NCBI RefSeq assembly: GCF_003252755.1
Contig: NZ_QEPT01000001.1
Location: 372,001 to 436,000, forward strand
From: Haemophilus parainfluenzae
Lineage (GTDB): Bacteria > Pseudomonadota > Gammaproteobacteria > Enterobacterales > Pasteurellaceae
Length of the DNA: 64,000 nt
Direction: 5' to 3'
Shown one piece after another: positions 8,201 to 18,179 of the stretch. The notes under the pieces are model-generated. The model had not been told where the DNA came from, ran no database searches, and saw only the letters and a program-made list of their open reading frames with translations. The first letter of the stretch is position 1; every line of letters starts with the position of its first letter. The translations under genes were made by a program, and so were the position numbers.

Positions 8201-8731
8201 ATGAAAAAATTGATGCTTATCAGTACAGCAGCATTACTACTTTCAGGCTGTGTAAACACCGAGCTATCAAATGCAGGAAAAACTTATAATCCACAAACTG
8301 ATGCACGTATCCGTCTATATGGACAAAATGGGCGCTATACCGAGATGGAAGTAAAACAGGATGGAAAAACAGAAAAAGTGAATGTTGGAGGAAGCATTGG
8401 ACAATCTTTCAGCTCATTACTCTATCTTAAAGGGAATGAATCTATTGGCATGCCAAGCTCTAGTGCAAGTATGAATCCTAGTCAATTCAATGAAATAGGT
8501 TCTGGTACTTTTTTTAAAGAATTTATAATCCCATCAGGGGCTGAAATCACTCTACAAAGTGAAATTATTACACCCGATGGTGCTAATTATATAACCAATC
8601 ATCAGTTCATAGTACATGAACATTGCCTAGGCAAAAAACTTGTATTCACCCCCCAAGCAGGTAAAGATTATGAGGCATTACCTTCAGCATCAACTGCACA
8701 GTGTAATTTAACTTTAGTAGAATTAAAATAA
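8201..8731 (+). CDS. Putative lipoprotein of unknown function
   Basis: 176 aa. The signal MKKLMLISTAALLLSGC ends in a clear lipobox (LSGC), so the protein should be lipid-anchored. The mature part begins VNTELSNAGKTYNPQTDARI and has an SSS-rich middle and two cysteines near the C-terminus (HEHCLGKK and STAQCNLT) that could form a disulfide. I recognise no domain. It follows prfC by 35 nt with its own ribosome site (AAAGGA) and may be read from the prfC promoter. It is followed by two hairpin terminators. Confidence 0.75.
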   Translation: MKKLMLISTAALLLSGCVNTELSNAGKTYNPQTDARIRLYGQNGRYTEMEVKQDGKTEKVNVGGSIGQSFSSLLYLKGNESIGMPSSSASMNPSQFNEIGSGTFFKEFIIPSGAEITLQSEIITPDGANYITNHQFIVHEHCLGKKLVFTPQAGKDYEALPSASTAQCNLTLVELK

Positions 8732-8739
8732 TCAATATG

Positions 8740-8768
8740 AAAGGTCACCGCAAGGTGGCTTTTCTTTT
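8740..8768 (+). terminator. Terminator after the orphan lipoprotein gene
   Basis: AAAGGTCACC, loop GCAA, GGTGGCTTTT then TCTTTT: a stable hairpin with a T-rich tail just after the stop codon. Confidence 0.75.
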
Positions 8769-8817
8769 ATATAAAGACAGTAAAATTTGTAGTAAATAAC
8801 AACTGACGAATAGAACA

Positions 8818-8848
8818 AAGTGCGGTTAAATTTAATCGCATTTTTTAT
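8818..8848 (+). terminator. Uptake-signal-containing hairpin, backup terminator
   Basis: A uptake signal (AAAGTGCGGTTAAA) pairs with TTTAATCGCATTT, allowing two G-U pairs, and is followed by a T-run. It sits between the lipoprotein gene and the opposing tRNA operon and would stop plus-strand read-through. Confidence 0.6.
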
Positions 8849-8872
8849 ACAAAAGAAATAGAGAAAATAAGA

Positions 8873-8947
8873 TGGCTGGGGTACTAGGATTCGAACCTAG
8901 GGATGCCGAGATCAAAACCCGGTGCCTTACCGCTTGGCGATACCCCA
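8873..8947 (-). tRNA. tRNA-Gln (anticodon UUG), copy 2
   Basis: 75 nt including an encoded CCA. The acceptor stem TGGGGTA pairs with TACCCCA, the anticodon loop is TTTTGAT (anticodon TTG) and the T-loop is GGTTCGAATCC. It is identical to the copy at 8995 and is the last gene of a four-tRNA minus-strand operon. Confidence 0.97.
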
Positions 8948-8994
8948 ACTGAAATTCTTTGATTGGAAATAAAGAAGATTTTATTTAGATAGTA

Positions 8995-9069
8995 TGGCTG
9001 GGGTACTAGGATTCGAACCTAGGGATGCCGAGATCAAAACCCGGTGCCTTACCGCTTGGCGATACCCCA
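8995..9069 (-). tRNA. tRNA-Gln (anticodon UUG), copy 1
   Basis: 75 nt with an encoded CCA. The sequence is the same as the copy at 8873, separated by a 47-nt AT-rich spacer. A tandem duplication, as in the E. coli metT-leuW-glnU operon. Confidence 0.97.
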
Positions 9070-9096
9070 ACTACTATTTGACTACAAGCTGATAAA

Positions 9097-9181
9097 TGGT
9101 GCGGGACGAGGGACTTGAACCCACACACCTCTCGGCGCCAGAACCTAAATCTGGTGCGTCTACCAATTTCGCCAGTCCCGC
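9097..9181 (-). tRNA. tRNA-Leu (anticodon UAG)
   Basis: 85 nt with a long variable arm, encoded CCA, acceptor GCGGGAC/GTCCCGC and anticodon loop TTTAGGT (TAG). It lies between tRNA-Met and the two tRNA-Gln genes in one operon. Confidence 0.97.
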
Positions 9182-9186
9182 AAATT

Positions 9187-9263
9187 TGGTGGCTACAGCG
9201 AGATTCGAACTTGCGACCCCAACATTATGAGTGTTGTGCTCTAACCAACTGAGCTATGTAGCC
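9187..9263 (-). tRNA. tRNA-Met (elongator, anticodon CAU)
   Basis: 77 nt, acceptor GGCTACA, anticodon loop CTCATAA (CAT), encoded CCA. The first base pairs with the acceptor strand, unlike initiator tRNA. It is the first gene of the Met-Leu-Gln-Gln operon. Confidence 0.95.
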
Positions 9264-9386
9264 ATCATTTGCTTTACCTTATCGGCTTTGCGGGGCGTAT
9301 TATCCTGATTTGACCTATTCTCGTCAATCATTTTTTTGCAAAAAACGGATTTTTTGATTTAGTTGATTATAAATAAAACGCTTTTG

Positions 9387-10130
9387 CTATTTTTTGTTCA
9401 CATCAAGAACGGAGATCATTCCCACAAAATGCTTCCAATGCAAAGAGCTAAATTGCCCTGGAATGTACCAATTAGAAATGGTTCCATCAAGATATAAAGC
9501 ATCCTGGCAACCAATTTTAAGCAAACCTTGACTCAAGGTATAAAGATTAGGCTCACCTTTTATCGTCATCAAAAATAGTAATTCATTTTGCTTCGTCAAA
9601 CACACTGCATTACGCTTATGATAGCTTTCTAGATTTGCTTTAAATTGCGAATTCATTTTGCCATGAATAATCAACATCGGGCCTGATTGCAACGCAAAAT
9701 CCGGCTTGAGTTTGCTTTTCTGATAATCCGCTGTTGTTAAAATGTAGGGCTTATTTTTTGCAATGGCAAACACACCATTGGGTTGTACATGAAAGTTACC
9801 TTTGCCTGATTTTGTATTTAACGCATTGAGCTCTTTTCCATGCTCAATCCATAATCCCGCTGGCGTGTTATTCATGCTATAAATGCCTGCATTCATGATC
9901 ATTTTCACGTTATAGCTAGGCTCTAAGGCATTTTTGAGACGCGTTAAACTTTGATAATCTTTACCTTCGGCATCTTTCCAATGTAGCTGTACTTCTTCGG
10001 GCTTTGCTTGAAAAATTCCGTAAGTAATATTGCCATCATCAAAAGTTCGGTATTCCGCTAGGGCTGGCACACTCATCAGTAACGATGCGCTACTGAAAAG
10101 TGCGGTCAAAAATTTAATCGTTTTTTTCAT
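9387..10130 (-). CDS. Exported phosphodiester-glycosidase-like (DUF2233/YigE) protein
   Basis: 247 aa with a signal peptide (about 1-25, ending VPALA). The body resembles the NAGPA/DUF2233 family: [41 protein letters not shown] and [13 protein letters not shown]. Family members cleave sugar phosphodiesters; the role here, probably in the periplasm, is unknown. The start overlaps the 3' end of hemA by 17 nt, so the two are probably co-transcribed. An uptake signal lies in the signal-peptide codons. Confidence 0.8.
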   Translation of the reverse strand: MKKTIKFLTALFSSASLLMSVPALAEYRTFDDGNITYGIFQAKPEEVQLHWKDAEGKDYQSLTRLKNALEPSYNVKMIMNAGIYSMNNTPAGLWIEHGKELNALNTKSGKGNFHVQPNGVFAIAKNKPYILTTADYQKSKLKPDFALQSGPMLIIHGKMNSQFKANLESYHKRNAVCLTKQNELLFLMTIKGEPNLYTLSQGLLKIGCQDALYLDGTISNWYIPGQFSSLHWKHFVGMISVLDVNKK

Positions 10131-11436
10131 TTAAAGGATGGGTTAAATGCAACGCATTTGAAAAGGCATGCAACCCTTCTGCATTACCCGATCTCATCAT
10201 GGATTGCATGGTTTGGGTTGGCGCATGAATGAGTTTATTCGTTAATTTATAACTCAATTCTTGCAGAATTTTTTCAGCATTCTCGCCTTGTTGAATTTGG
10301 TGTAAGGCTTTTTCGAGTAATTCTTGGCGAGTATTCTCTGCCTCATCACGATAATGACGAATCAAATTGGAGAACTGATGAACCTTCAACCACTCAAAGA
10401 AATCCGTGCATTCTTGTGTAATGATATCTTGCGCCTGCTCTGATGCTTGCTCACGTTGAGAAAGATTGCGTTGGATAATATCTTGCAAATCATCCACGGT
10501 GTAATGATACACACTTTCTAATTCCGAGACGTTTTCATCAATATCACGCGGTACCGCAATATCCACCATCAAAGTCGGTTTAAATTGGCGTGCTTTTTCC
10601 GCAATTTCAGCCATCGCTTTGGTGATTAAAACATTCGGGCTGCCTGTTGAGCTGATGACAATATCCGCTTGATTTAAAGGTGTTTGCAACTCTTCAAGAG
10701 AATACACCTCTATCGGTGTATTAGACGCTAAGTTTTCCACCAGCTGTTCAGCGCGAGATAAAGTGCGGTTAGCAATCATCAATTTTTTTACGCCGTGGCG
10801 TAATAAATGACGGCTTACCAATTCAATAGTTTCCCCTGCCCCAACAAGCAAAATTTGTAGTTCACGTAAAGATTCAAAAATCTGACGCGCCAGGCTACAA
10901 GCCGCATAAGCCACCGATACAGCGCTTTCACCAATATTGGTTTCAGTACGCACTCGTTTTGCTGTTGCAAAGGTTTTTTGGAACAAACGAGAAAGCGTGC
11001 TTGAAAGTGGAATATTCGCCGCTTGATAATAATCTTCACTGATTTGGAACGCTTGTTTCACCTGTCCTAAAATTTGCGGCTCGCCCAAAATTAATGAATC
11101 CAAACCACACGCCACGCGCATTAAATGATTTGCTGCTTGTTGATTTTGATGTGTGTAAATACTTTTATTTAATTCATCTACAGAAAGCTGATGAATGTTA
11201 GCAAACCAATTTATACAGTTCGTTTGCCATTGCTTACACTCTTGGGGTGAAATTTGACGATGGTGAAGATAAATCTCTGTACGGTTACAGGTAGAAAGAA
11301 TAACCGCACTTTCAGCCAAATCTTGTTGGTGAATTTGTTGTAAGGCAAGCTGCCGCTTTTCTTCAGAAAAAGCGACTTTCTCACGAACAGCGACAGAAGC
11401 TGTTTTATGATTAATGCCTAGAACAAGAAGGGTCAT
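10114..11436 (-). CDS. hemA: Glutamyl-tRNA reductase
   Basis: Reduces glutamyl-tRNA(Glu) to glutamate-1-semialdehyde, the first committed step of tetrapyrrole synthesis by the C5 route. The catalytic Cys50 lies in STCNRTEIY, followed by [17 protein letters not shown] and a Rossmann domain (LLVGAGE), then the helical dimerisation tail. The 440-aa length is slightly above the E. coli enzyme (418). Its 3' end overlaps the DUF2233-like gene. Uptake signals occur inside the gene (about 10760 and 11287) and just upstream (11456). Confidence 0.95.
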   Translation of the reverse strand: MTLLVLGINHKTASVAVREKVAFSEEKRQLALQQIHQQDLAESAVILSTCNRTEIYLHHRQISPQECKQWQTNCINWFANIHQLSVDELNKSIYTHQNQQAANHLMRVACGLDSLILGEPQILGQVKQAFQISEDYYQAANIPLSSTLSRLFQKTFATAKRVRTETNIGESAVSVAYAACSLARQIFESLRELQILLVGAGETIELVSRHLLRHGVKKLMIANRTLSRAEQLVENLASNTPIEVYSLEELQTPLNQADIVISSTGSPNVLITKAMAEIAEKARQFKPTLMVDIAVPRDIDENVSELESVYHYTVDDLQDIIQRNLSQREQASEQAQDIITQECTDFFEWLKVHQFSNLIRHYRDEAENTRQELLEKALHQIQQGENAEKILQELSYKLTNKLIHAPTQTMQSMMRSGNAEGLHAFSNALHLTHPLNEKND

Positions 11437-11571
11437 AAAAACCTAATAAAAACAACCGCACTTTTATGAATAGGCGGCTTAAGTAGAAAGTAAAAGTTTC
11501 GCTATTTTAATGAATTGTTGAGAATTGAGCAAATTTCAAGAGAAAAAACTCAAACAAATAACTAAAATGAG

Positions 11572-12273
11572 TTAAAACTTATCTTTCGCTAAACGCCATT
11601 GTGTAAATTCGTCTAAATTTTTTGCTTGTAAAAACGGGTTAATTTGTTTCTCTAATCCAATCGTTGTTGGCAAACTCGGTTTACCCTCTGCTCGATAACG
11701 TTCCACCAAAACACGTTGATTTTTGACCGCACTTTTATCCGCCAATACGGTTTCCGCAAAAGCTAAATTACCCAGCGTATATTCATGAGCCGGGCAAACC
11801 ACGGTTTCATTCGGTAATTGCTTAAAACGCTGCATGGTTTCAAACATTTGAGCAAAATTTCCCGTGAACACGCGACCACAGCCCGCAGAAAATAACGCAT
11901 CGCCGCAAAATAGATGCCCATCCACCAAATAGCTGACATGCCCTGCTGTATGTCCACCACTTGGTAAAACCTCTATATGATAATGTGCCGTATCAATCAC
12001 TCCACTATCCACGATATTGGTTGCCCCTTTGTCTGCGCATTCTGTTGGACCGAAAACTGGCACATTGGGATAATATCGCTTAAACGCCTCGACACCTTGT
12101 ACATGATCATCGTGATTATGGGTTAATAGCACCGCCTCTACGTCTAGCTTATTGGATTCTAAATACGGAATTAAACGCGTTATTTCTGGGATATCGATCA
12201 CAATTACGGGGAAATTTTCTCGTCTATAAAGCCAAATATAGTTATCATTGAATGCAGGAATAGGAACTAGCAT
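11572..12273 (-). CDS. gloB: Hydroxyacylglutathione hydrolase (glyoxalase II)
   Basis: Hydrolyses S-lactoylglutathione to lactate and glutathione, the last step of methylglyoxal detoxification. The metallo-beta-lactamase metal motif THNHDDH is at residues 51-57, with further ligands in [16 protein letters not shown] and PAHEYT. The 233-aa length is slightly short for GloB (about 250). It is divergent from a YafS-like methyltransferase with a 10-nt gap, the arrangement seen in E. coli. The methylglyoxal source, mgsA, lies at 31.6 kb. Confidence 0.95.
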   Translation of the reverse strand: MLVPIPAFNDNYIWLYRRENFPVIVIDIPEITRLIPYLESNKLDVEAVLLTHNHDDHVQGVEAFKRYYPNVPVFGPTECADKGATNIVDSGVIDTAHYHIEVLPSGGHTAGHVSYLVDGHLFCGDALFSAGCGRVFTGNFAQMFETMQRFKQLPNETVVCPAHEYTLGNLAFAETVLADKSAVKNQRVLVERYRAEGKPSLPTTIGLEKQINPFLQAKNLDEFTQWRLAKDKF

Positions 12274-12283
12274 AAATTACCTT

Positions 12284-13000
12284 ATGAAAATAGGATTAAC
12301 ATTGAATTGGAAAGCCAAATGGCACAAACCACTTCTTTCACCTGAAAGTTGGCAAGCGTTACCACAAGGTGAAGCCTATTGTAACGTATTAACACATTAT
12401 TTTGCCCAATGGACACCAAAAATTTTAGGCTATCAAATTCTGAAAGTCGGTGCCTTAAGTGGCGAAATTGCCTTTGACTTGCCTTTACGCCATCAAATTG
12501 TATTAGCTGAAAAAACAGCGTATTTTTCTACCGCACTTTTAAATGAAAGTGACAGTTTGATCCAAGCCTCACCATTAGCCTTGCCTTTTATTGAAAAAGA
12601 AATGGATGCCTGCTTGTTGGCAAACACCTTAAATTTTGCGCAAGATCCTCACCAAATATTGCGTGAAGCTCATCGCGTTTTAAAGGATGACGGCTGGATT
12701 TTCATCACGTTATTTAATCCGATGAGTCCATTACTTTTCAAACCAAAGTTAGGTAACTTCAAATTCCGACAATATGCTACTTGGCGAGTCATTGACTGGT
12801 TATCGTTATTAAATTTTGATGTGATTGCAGAAGAAAGACTATCTATAAAACAAGAAAAGAGCACGCTCTGCTCTCCGCTCACGGTCATCGTTGCTCAAAA
12901 ACGAACCTATCCATTAACACTGAATCCAGAGAAAGCGCGGTCAAAAATGCCGGCGTTTTTAGAGCCGGCAGGTGCATTTAAAGAAATAAGAACAGAATGA
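12284..13000 (+). CDS. YafS-like SAM-dependent methyltransferase-fold protein
   Basis: 238 aa from the ATG at 12284, which avoids overlap with the divergent gloB; an upstream in-frame ATG at 12248 would run into gloB. The middle resembles class I methyltransferases of the UbiE/YafS kind: LPFIEKEMDACLLANTLNFA, then REAHRVLKDDGWIFITLFNP. The usual glycine-rich SAM loop is poorly kept (VGALSGEIAF), so activity is uncertain. The gene pairs head-to-head with gloB as yafS does in E. coli. No clear ribosome site. Confidence 0.75.
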   Translation: MKIGLTLNWKAKWHKPLLSPESWQALPQGEAYCNVLTHYFAQWTPKILGYQILKVGALSGEIAFDLPLRHQIVLAEKTAYFSTALLNESDSLIQASPLALPFIEKEMDACLLANTLNFAQDPHQILREAHRVLKDDGWIFITLFNPMSPLLFKPKLGNFKFRQYATWRVIDWLSLLNFDVIAEERLSIKQEKSTLCSPLTVIVAQKRTYPLTLNPEKARSKMPAFLEPAGAFKEIRTE

Positions 13001-13012
13001 TTATTCTGTTAC
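12990..13012. terminator. Hairpin formed by two abutting stop regions
   Basis: AACAGAAT, loop GATT, ATTCTGTT spans the convergent ends of the methyltransferase and YegP-like genes, which meet at 13000/13001. It lacks a T-run, so termination would be weak or need Rho. Confidence 0.4.
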
Positions 13013-13339
13013 TTCTTTGATTACTGCAGAAGATGCGTTATTGATCACTGACTCAACGCCTTTTTCTGCTGCAGATTGAGAAGAATAATATTGGCTACGG
13101 CCAATTTCTTGGTGGTTAGCCGCTTTTAATACGAAATAAGGTTTGTCATTTTTCGCTACGCGATATTCAAAGTTTTTCGCATCCACACCATTTTTTTGTA
13201 CTGATGCAATACCGTTTTCAGCTGATGCTTTAGTTTTATAAAGTTCGCTAGTTAAAATCACTTGTCCGTTTGCTGCTTTTAAGTTGAACATAAATTGTCC
13301 ATCTTTAGCCACTTTTAATTCATAAAATCCTTGAGCCAT
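13001..13339 (-). CDS. yegP: UPF0339 / YegP-type DUF1508 protein
   Basis: About 112 aa from the ATG at 13339 (GGGAGA ribosome site); an ATG four codons upstream is less likely. It contains two copies of a roughly 50-residue unit: FYELKVAKDGQFMFNLKAAN, then a Y-x-T-K-ASAENGIASV helix, repeated as FEYRVAKNDKPYFVLKAAN and a QSAAEKGVESV helix. This is the DUF1508 tandem of E. coli YegP. The biochemical function is not known. It converges with the methyltransferase gene without spacer. Confidence 0.85.
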   Translation of the reverse strand: MAQGFYELKVAKDGQFMFNLKAANGQVILTSELYKTKASAENGIASVQKNGVDAKNFEYRVAKNDKPYFVLKAANHQEIGRSQYYSSQSAAEKGVESVINNASSAVIKEVTE

Positions 13340-13518
13340 GATATCTCCCAATTGGTTGATTTGTTTATAATTTTACCCACGCAGAAAATACCTTTCTGCG
13401 CCAAGCTAATTTACCCTTAAAAATCAAGGAAAACAAGAGCAGAAGTGCATAAATTTTATGCTTGATTAGCTCACTAAACTCCCCTATGATGCTGGGGCTT
13501 TTTATAACAGGAACAATT

Positions 13519-15282
13519 ATGACCGAACAAACATTTATTCCCGGCAAAGATGCCGCACTTGAAGACAGTATTTCAAAATTTCAACAAAAATTGACCGCAC
13601 TTGGTTTCAATATTGAAGAAGCCTCTTGGCTTAATCCTGTGCCAAATGTATGGTCGGTACACATTCGTGATAAGGATTGCCCACAATGTTTTTCTAACGG
13701 CAAAGGCGCAAGTAAAAAAGCAGCGTTAGCATCTGCATTAGGTGAATATTTCGAACGTCTTTCCACCAACTATTTTTTTGCTGATTTCTATTTAGGACAA
13801 GAAATTGCTAACGGTGATTTTGTTCATTACCCAACTGAAAAATGGTTTCCAATTGAAGATGACGCCCTTTTACCAGAAGGAATTTTAGATGATTATCTAT
13901 GGGATTATTTCGATCCAAACCAAGAACTAACGCCTGAATTACTCGTGGACCTGCAATCCGGTAATTACGATCGCGGTATCGTCGCCATGCCTTATGTGCG
14001 CCAATCCGATCAACAAACCGTCTATATTCCACAAAGTATCATTGCGAATTTATATGTTTCTAATGGGATGTCAGCTGGCAATACAAAAAATGAAGCGCGT
14101 GTACAAGGACTGTCTGAAGTCTTTGAGCGCTATGTGAAAAATCGCATTATTGCAGAAGCCATCAGTCTTCCTGAAATTCCAAAATCCGTGATGGATCGCT
14201 ATCCATCCATTCAAGCCTCTATTGCAAAATTAGAGGAAGAAGGCTTCCCTATTTATGCTTTCGATGCCTCATTAGGTGGAAAATATCCTGTGATTTGTGT
14301 GGTATTACTCAACCCAAATAACGGCACGTGCTTTGCCTCTTTCGGTGCGCATCCGAATTTCCAAGTAGCATTAGAACGTACAGTAACGGAGCTTTTACAA
14401 GGTCGCAGCTTAAAAGATCTCGATGTATTCTCTCCTCCATCATTCAATAATGATGATGTGGCGGAGCACGCCAACCTTGAAACACACTTCATTGATTCTA
14501 GCGGTTTAATTTCTTGGGATTTATTCAAAAATACGCCAGATTATGAATTTGCAGATTGGGATTTCTCAGGTTCAACACAAGAAGAATATGAAAACTTGAT
14601 GGCAATCTTTAATGCGGAAGAAAAAGAAGTCTACATCATGGATTACAATCATTTAGACGTTTACGCTTGCCGCATTATTGTGCCTGGCATGTCTGATATC
14701 TACCCTGCTGATGATCTCATTTATGCCAATAACAACATGGGGATGGACTGGCGCGAGATCTTATTAGATTTACCACACCATCATCATGATGCTGAAACTT
14801 ACGAAGAGTTGTTAGCAGAATTGGATGAGCAAGATATTGACGATGCCACACGTGTTCGCGAATTTATCGGTATCGTGGCACCAAAAGCAAGCGGTTGGAC
14901 AACATTACGTGTTGGTGAGCTCAAATCCATGCTTTACTTAGCATTAGGTGAATTAGAATTAGCCTTAGATTGGGCTAACTGGACGATGAATATGAACAGC
15001 TCTGTATTTACGCCAGAACGTGCAAATTACTATCGTGCTTTAATCAGTATCATTGAATTGCATTTAGACAATACTCGCGATCCACAACAATATCGTTCTG
15101 TATTTGAAAGAATGTATGGCAAAGAAGCCGTTCAACAAGCTTGGGCCGCAGTTGCAGAAAAAGGTAACCCATTCTATAACTTGCCAGCCAGCGATGAAAT
15201 GCTTAAAAACTTTAAAGAACACCAAGCTTTACTTGGTGCTTATGCGAAATTACAAAAAGCTAAACGAGAAAATTGGAAATAG
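13519..15282 (+). CDS. ycaO: YcaO, ribosomal protein S12 methylthiotransferase accessory protein
   Basis: 587 aa from the ATG at 13519 (AGGA 6 nt upstream), matching E. coli YcaO (586 aa); an in-frame ATG upstream lacks support. It has the N-terminal CPQCFSNGKGASKKAALASALGE-type YcaO signature and a conserved EARVQGLSEVFERYVK ATP-site segment. A helical C-terminal part follows from about residue 450. YcaO proteins activate amide backbones with ATP; E. coli YcaO aids RimO modification of S12. There is no cyclodehydratase partner or precursor peptide nearby, so this is the housekeeping form. It is monocistronic. Confidence 0.93.
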   Translation: MTEQTFIPGKDAALEDSISKFQQKLTALGFNIEEASWLNPVPNVWSVHIRDKDCPQCFSNGKGASKKAALASALGEYFERLSTNYFFADFYLGQEIANGDFVHYPTEKWFPIEDDALLPEGILDDYLWDYFDPNQELTPELLVDLQSGNYDRGIVAMPYVRQSDQQTVYIPQSIIANLYVSNGMSAGNTKNEARVQGLSEVFERYVKNRIIAEAISLPEIPKSVMDRYPSIQASIAKLEEEGFPIYAFDASLGGKYPVICVVLLNPNNGTCFASFGAHPNFQVALERTVTELLQGRSLKDLDVFSPPSFNNDDVAEHANLETHFIDSSGLISWDLFKNTPDYEFADWDFSGSTQEEYENLMAIFNAEEKEVYIMDYNHLDVYACRIIVPGMSDIYPADDLIYANNNMGMDWREILLDLPHHHHDAETYEELLAELDEQDIDDATRVREFIGIVAPKASGWTTLRVGELKSMLYLALGELELALDWANWTMNMNSSVFTPERANYYRALISIIELHLDNTRDPQQYRSVFERMYGKEAVQQAWAAVAEKGNPFYNLPASDEMLKNFKEHQALLGAYAKLQKAKRENWK

Positions 15283-15301
15283 TTGATTTTCTCTCAATCA
15301 T

Positions 15302-15333
15302 AAGGCGGACTTTATGTCTGCCTTATTTATTTC
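15302..15333 (+). terminator. Terminator after ycaO
   Basis: AAGGCGGAC, loop TTTAT, GTCTGCCTT (one G-U pair), followed by ATTTATTT. It separates ycaO from gyrA. Confidence 0.75.
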
Positions 15334-15435
15334 CACATTAAAAAACTGCTTTAAAATCAACCGCACTTTTCACACAAAAACGCTTAAATTTATGCTATAA
15401 TCCGTCGCAATTTTTTGATCAAAAAAGGAATAAAA

Positions 15436-18081
15436 ATGACGGATTCAATCCATTCCTCTATTACCCCAGTCAATATTGAAGAAGAACTAAAATCTTCTTA
15501 CCTTGACTACGCCATGTCGGTGATTGTTGGGCGTGCTTTGCCTGATGTGCGTGACGGTTTAAAACCGGTACATCGACGTGTGCTTTTCTCTATGGATCAA
15601 TCTGGCATCACTGCCGGCAAAAAATACGTAAAATCTGCCCGTGTGGTAGGTGATGTAATCGGTAAATATCACCCGCATGGTGATTCTGCGGTGTATGACA
15701 CCATTGTGCGTATGGCACAGCCGTTCTCATTGCGCTACATGTTGGTAGATGGGCAAGGTAACTTCGGTTCAATCGACGGTGACGCTCCAGCGGCAATGCG
15801 TTATACCGAAGTTCGTATGCAAAAAATTACCCAAGCGCTATTAACTGACTTGGATAAAGAAACCGTGAATTTCTCGCCAAACTATGATGGCGAATTAATG
15901 ATTCCGGACGTATTACCAACCCGTATTCCGGCACTTTTAGCAAACGGTTCTTCCGGTATTGCGGTGGGGATGGCAACGAATATTCCTCCACACAACTTAA
16001 ATGAAGTTTTAGATGGCTGCTTGGCTTATATTGATAACGAAAACATCACTATTGATGAGTTAATGCAATATATTCCTGGCCCAGACTTCCCAACAGCGGC
16101 ATTAATTAATGGCCGTAAAGGGATTGAAGAAGCTTATCGCACTGGTCGCGGCAAAGTGTATGTTCGCGCTCGTGCTAGCGTAGAAACCACAGATAAAGGC
16201 AAAGAGCAAATCATTGTGACCGAATTGCCTTATCAGGTGAATAAAGCCAAATTAGTGGAAAAAATTGCTGAGCTTATCAAAGATAAAAAAATCGAAGGTA
16301 TCAGCAATATTATCGACCTTTCTAACAAAGAAGGGATCCGCATTGAAATCGACATCAAACGCGATGCCGTAGGCGAAGTGGTATTAAATCACCTCTATGC
16401 GCTTACCCAAATGCAGGTGACCTTCGGGATCAACATGGTGGCCTTAGATCACGGTCAACCGCGTTTATTCAACTTAAAACAAATCATTGAAGCCTTTGTG
16501 ATGCACCGTCGCGAAGTGGTGATTCGCCGTTCTTTATTTGAATTGCGTAAAGCCCGCGAGCGTACGCATATTTTAGAAGGGTTAGCGGTTGCAACCTCAA
16601 ATATCGATGAAATCATTGACATCATCCGTCAATCGAAAGAGCGTAAAGAAGCGGCAGAAAAATTAATTTCTCGTCCTTGGAAACTGAATAACGAAATTTT
16701 AGGTTTGCTTGATGCGGCGGCACGTCCGGCTGAATTAGCGGCTGAATTTGGTATTAAAGATTCGGATTACTACCTTTCTCCAGAACAAGTTGATGCAATC
16801 TTAGAACTTCGCTTACATCGCTTAACTGGTCTTGCTACCGAAGAAGTGATCAATGAATACAAAGAGTTATTGGTTAAAATTGCAGAGCTTCTCCACATCA
16901 TCAACAGTCCTGAACGCTTGATGGAAGTGATTCGTGAAGAACTTGAACAAGTACGTGCACAATTCGCGGATGAACGTCGTACTGAAATTACTGCAGCTTC
17001 CGGTGATATTGATTTAGAAGATTTAATTGCTCAAGAAGATGTAGTGGTGACCCTTTCTCACGAAGGTTATGTGAAATATCAACCGCTTACCGACTACGAA
17101 GCACAACGTCGTGGTGGTAAAGGTAAATCTGCAACGAAGATGAAAGATGAAGACTTCATCGAAAAACTCTTAGTGGCAAATACTCACGATACGATTCTCT
17201 GCTTCTCTAGCCGTGGTCGCTTATATTGGTTGAAAGTCTATCAATTACCACAAGCGAGCCGTGGTGCGCGTGGTCGTCCGATTGTAAATATTCTACCGTT
17301 ACAAGAAAACGAGCGTATCACTGCAATCCTACCAATCTCTGCTTATGAAGAAGATAAATTCGTCATCATGGCAACGGCTGGTGGTATTGTGAAGAAAATT
17401 GCGTTAACTGAATTCAGCCGTCCACGTTCAAGCGGTATCATCGCCTTGAACTTACGTGATGAAGATGAATTAATCGGCGTGGATATCACTGACGGTTCTA
17501 ACGAAATCATGTTGTTCTCTTCGCAAGGTCGCGTAGTACGTTTTGCTGAAAGCGCAGTACGTGCAATGGGTCGTTTAGCAACAGGTGTACGCGGTATTAA
17601 ACTTGCCCTTACTAATGACATCGCTGATGATGAAAGTGCGGTCGAAATTGAAGACGTTTCTGATGATAATGCAGAAGAAACTCTCGATCTCAACATCGAT
17701 AAAGTCGTATCCTTAGTTGTGCCGAAAAATGATGGTGCAATCCTTACGGCGACGCAAAACGGTTATGGTAAACGTACACAATTAAGCGAATACCCAACCA
17801 AATCCCGTAATACCAAAGGGGTGATTTCGATTAAAGTAAGCGAACGTAACGGCAAAGTCGTTGCTGCGACACAAGTAGAAGAAACCGACCAAATTATGCT
17901 TATCACCGATGCCGGTACTCTTGTACGTACTCGTGTCAGTGAAGTGAGCATCGTTGGCCGTAACACCCAAGGAGTTCGTTTAATTCGTACCGCAGAAGAT
18001 GAGCACGTAGTCAGTCTTGAACGTGTTTGTGATGTGGATGATGAAGACGAAGGTACTGAAGATGTGACTTCTGAAGAATAA
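15436..18081 (+). CDS. gyrA: DNA gyrase subunit A
   Basis: The breakage-reunion subunit of the enzyme that introduces negative supercoils. Start at 15436 (AAGGA 7 nt upstream), giving 881 aa. The active-site Tyr123 is in AMRYTEVRM and the C-terminal wrapping domain has the GyrA box QRRGGKG. The quinolone-resistance region reads [11 protein letters not shown] with Ser84 and Asp88, the susceptible residues, so no target resistance change is visible here. The C-terminus is acidic, as usual. An uptake signal lies in the gene near 17634. Confidence 0.97.
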   Translation: MTDSIHSSITPVNIEEELKSSYLDYAMSVIVGRALPDVRDGLKPVHRRVLFSMDQSGITAGKKYVKSARVVGDVIGKYHPHGDSAVYDTIVRMAQPFSLRYMLVDGQGNFGSIDGDAPAAMRYTEVRMQKITQALLTDLDKETVNFSPNYDGELMIPDVLPTRIPALLANGSSGIAVGMATNIPPHNLNEVLDGCLAYIDNENITIDELMQYIPGPDFPTAALINGRKGIEEAYRTGRGKVYVRARASVETTDKGKEQIIVTELPYQVNKAKLVEKIAELIKDKKIEGISNIIDLSNKEGIRIEIDIKRDAVGEVVLNHLYALTQMQVTFGINMVALDHGQPRLFNLKQIIEAFVMHRREVVIRRSLFELRKARERTHILEGLAVATSNIDEIIDIIRQSKERKEAAEKLISRPWKLNNEILGLLDAAARPAELAAEFGIKDSDYYLSPEQVDAILELRLHRLTGLATEEVINEYKELLVKIAELLHIINSPERLMEVIREELEQVRAQFADERRTEITAASGDIDLEDLIAQEDVVVTLSHEGYVKYQPLTDYEAQRRGGKGKSATKMKDEDFIEKLLVANTHDTILCFSSRGRLYWLKVYQLPQASRGARGRPIVNILPLQENERITAILPISAYEEDKFVIMATAGGIVKKIALTEFSRPRSSGIIALNLRDEDELIGVDITDGSNEIMLFSSQGRVVRFAESAVRAMGRLATGVRGIKLALTNDIADDESAVEIEDVSDDNAEETLDLNIDKVVSLVVPKNDGAILTATQNGYGKRTQLSEYPTKSRNTKGVISIKVSERNGKVVAATQVEETDQIMLITDAGTLVRTRVSEVSIVGRNTQGVRLIRTAEDEHVVSLERVCDVDDEDEGTEDVTSEE

Positions 18082-18097
18082 TTGATCTTCCATTAAA

Positions 18098-18133
18098 TAA
18101 AAGCCCTGCGTTTTGATTCGTGGGGCTTTTTTA
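18098..18133 (+). terminator. Terminator after gyrA
   Basis: AAAAGCCC and GGGCTTTT pair around a 16-nt loop and are followed by TT-ATT; 17 nt after the gyrA stop. Confidence 0.7.
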
Positions 18134-18179
18134 TTGGCATCTAAAAATCTCTTTTAGAGATCTATTCTATTGAGGAAAA

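Noticed and set aside
13479-13504. CCCC...GGGGCTTTTT hairpin before ycaO as a terminator or attenuator
   Set aside because: The stem is only four pairs with a long loop, too weak to call.
13519-15282. YcaO as part of a thiazole/oxazole peptide (RiPP) cluster
   Set aside because: No precursor peptide, dehydrogenase or transporter lies nearby and the length matches the housekeeping E. coli YcaO.
15436-18081. Possible quinolone-resistance change in GyrA
   Set aside because: Ser84 and Asp88 are both the susceptible residues, so there is nothing to report.
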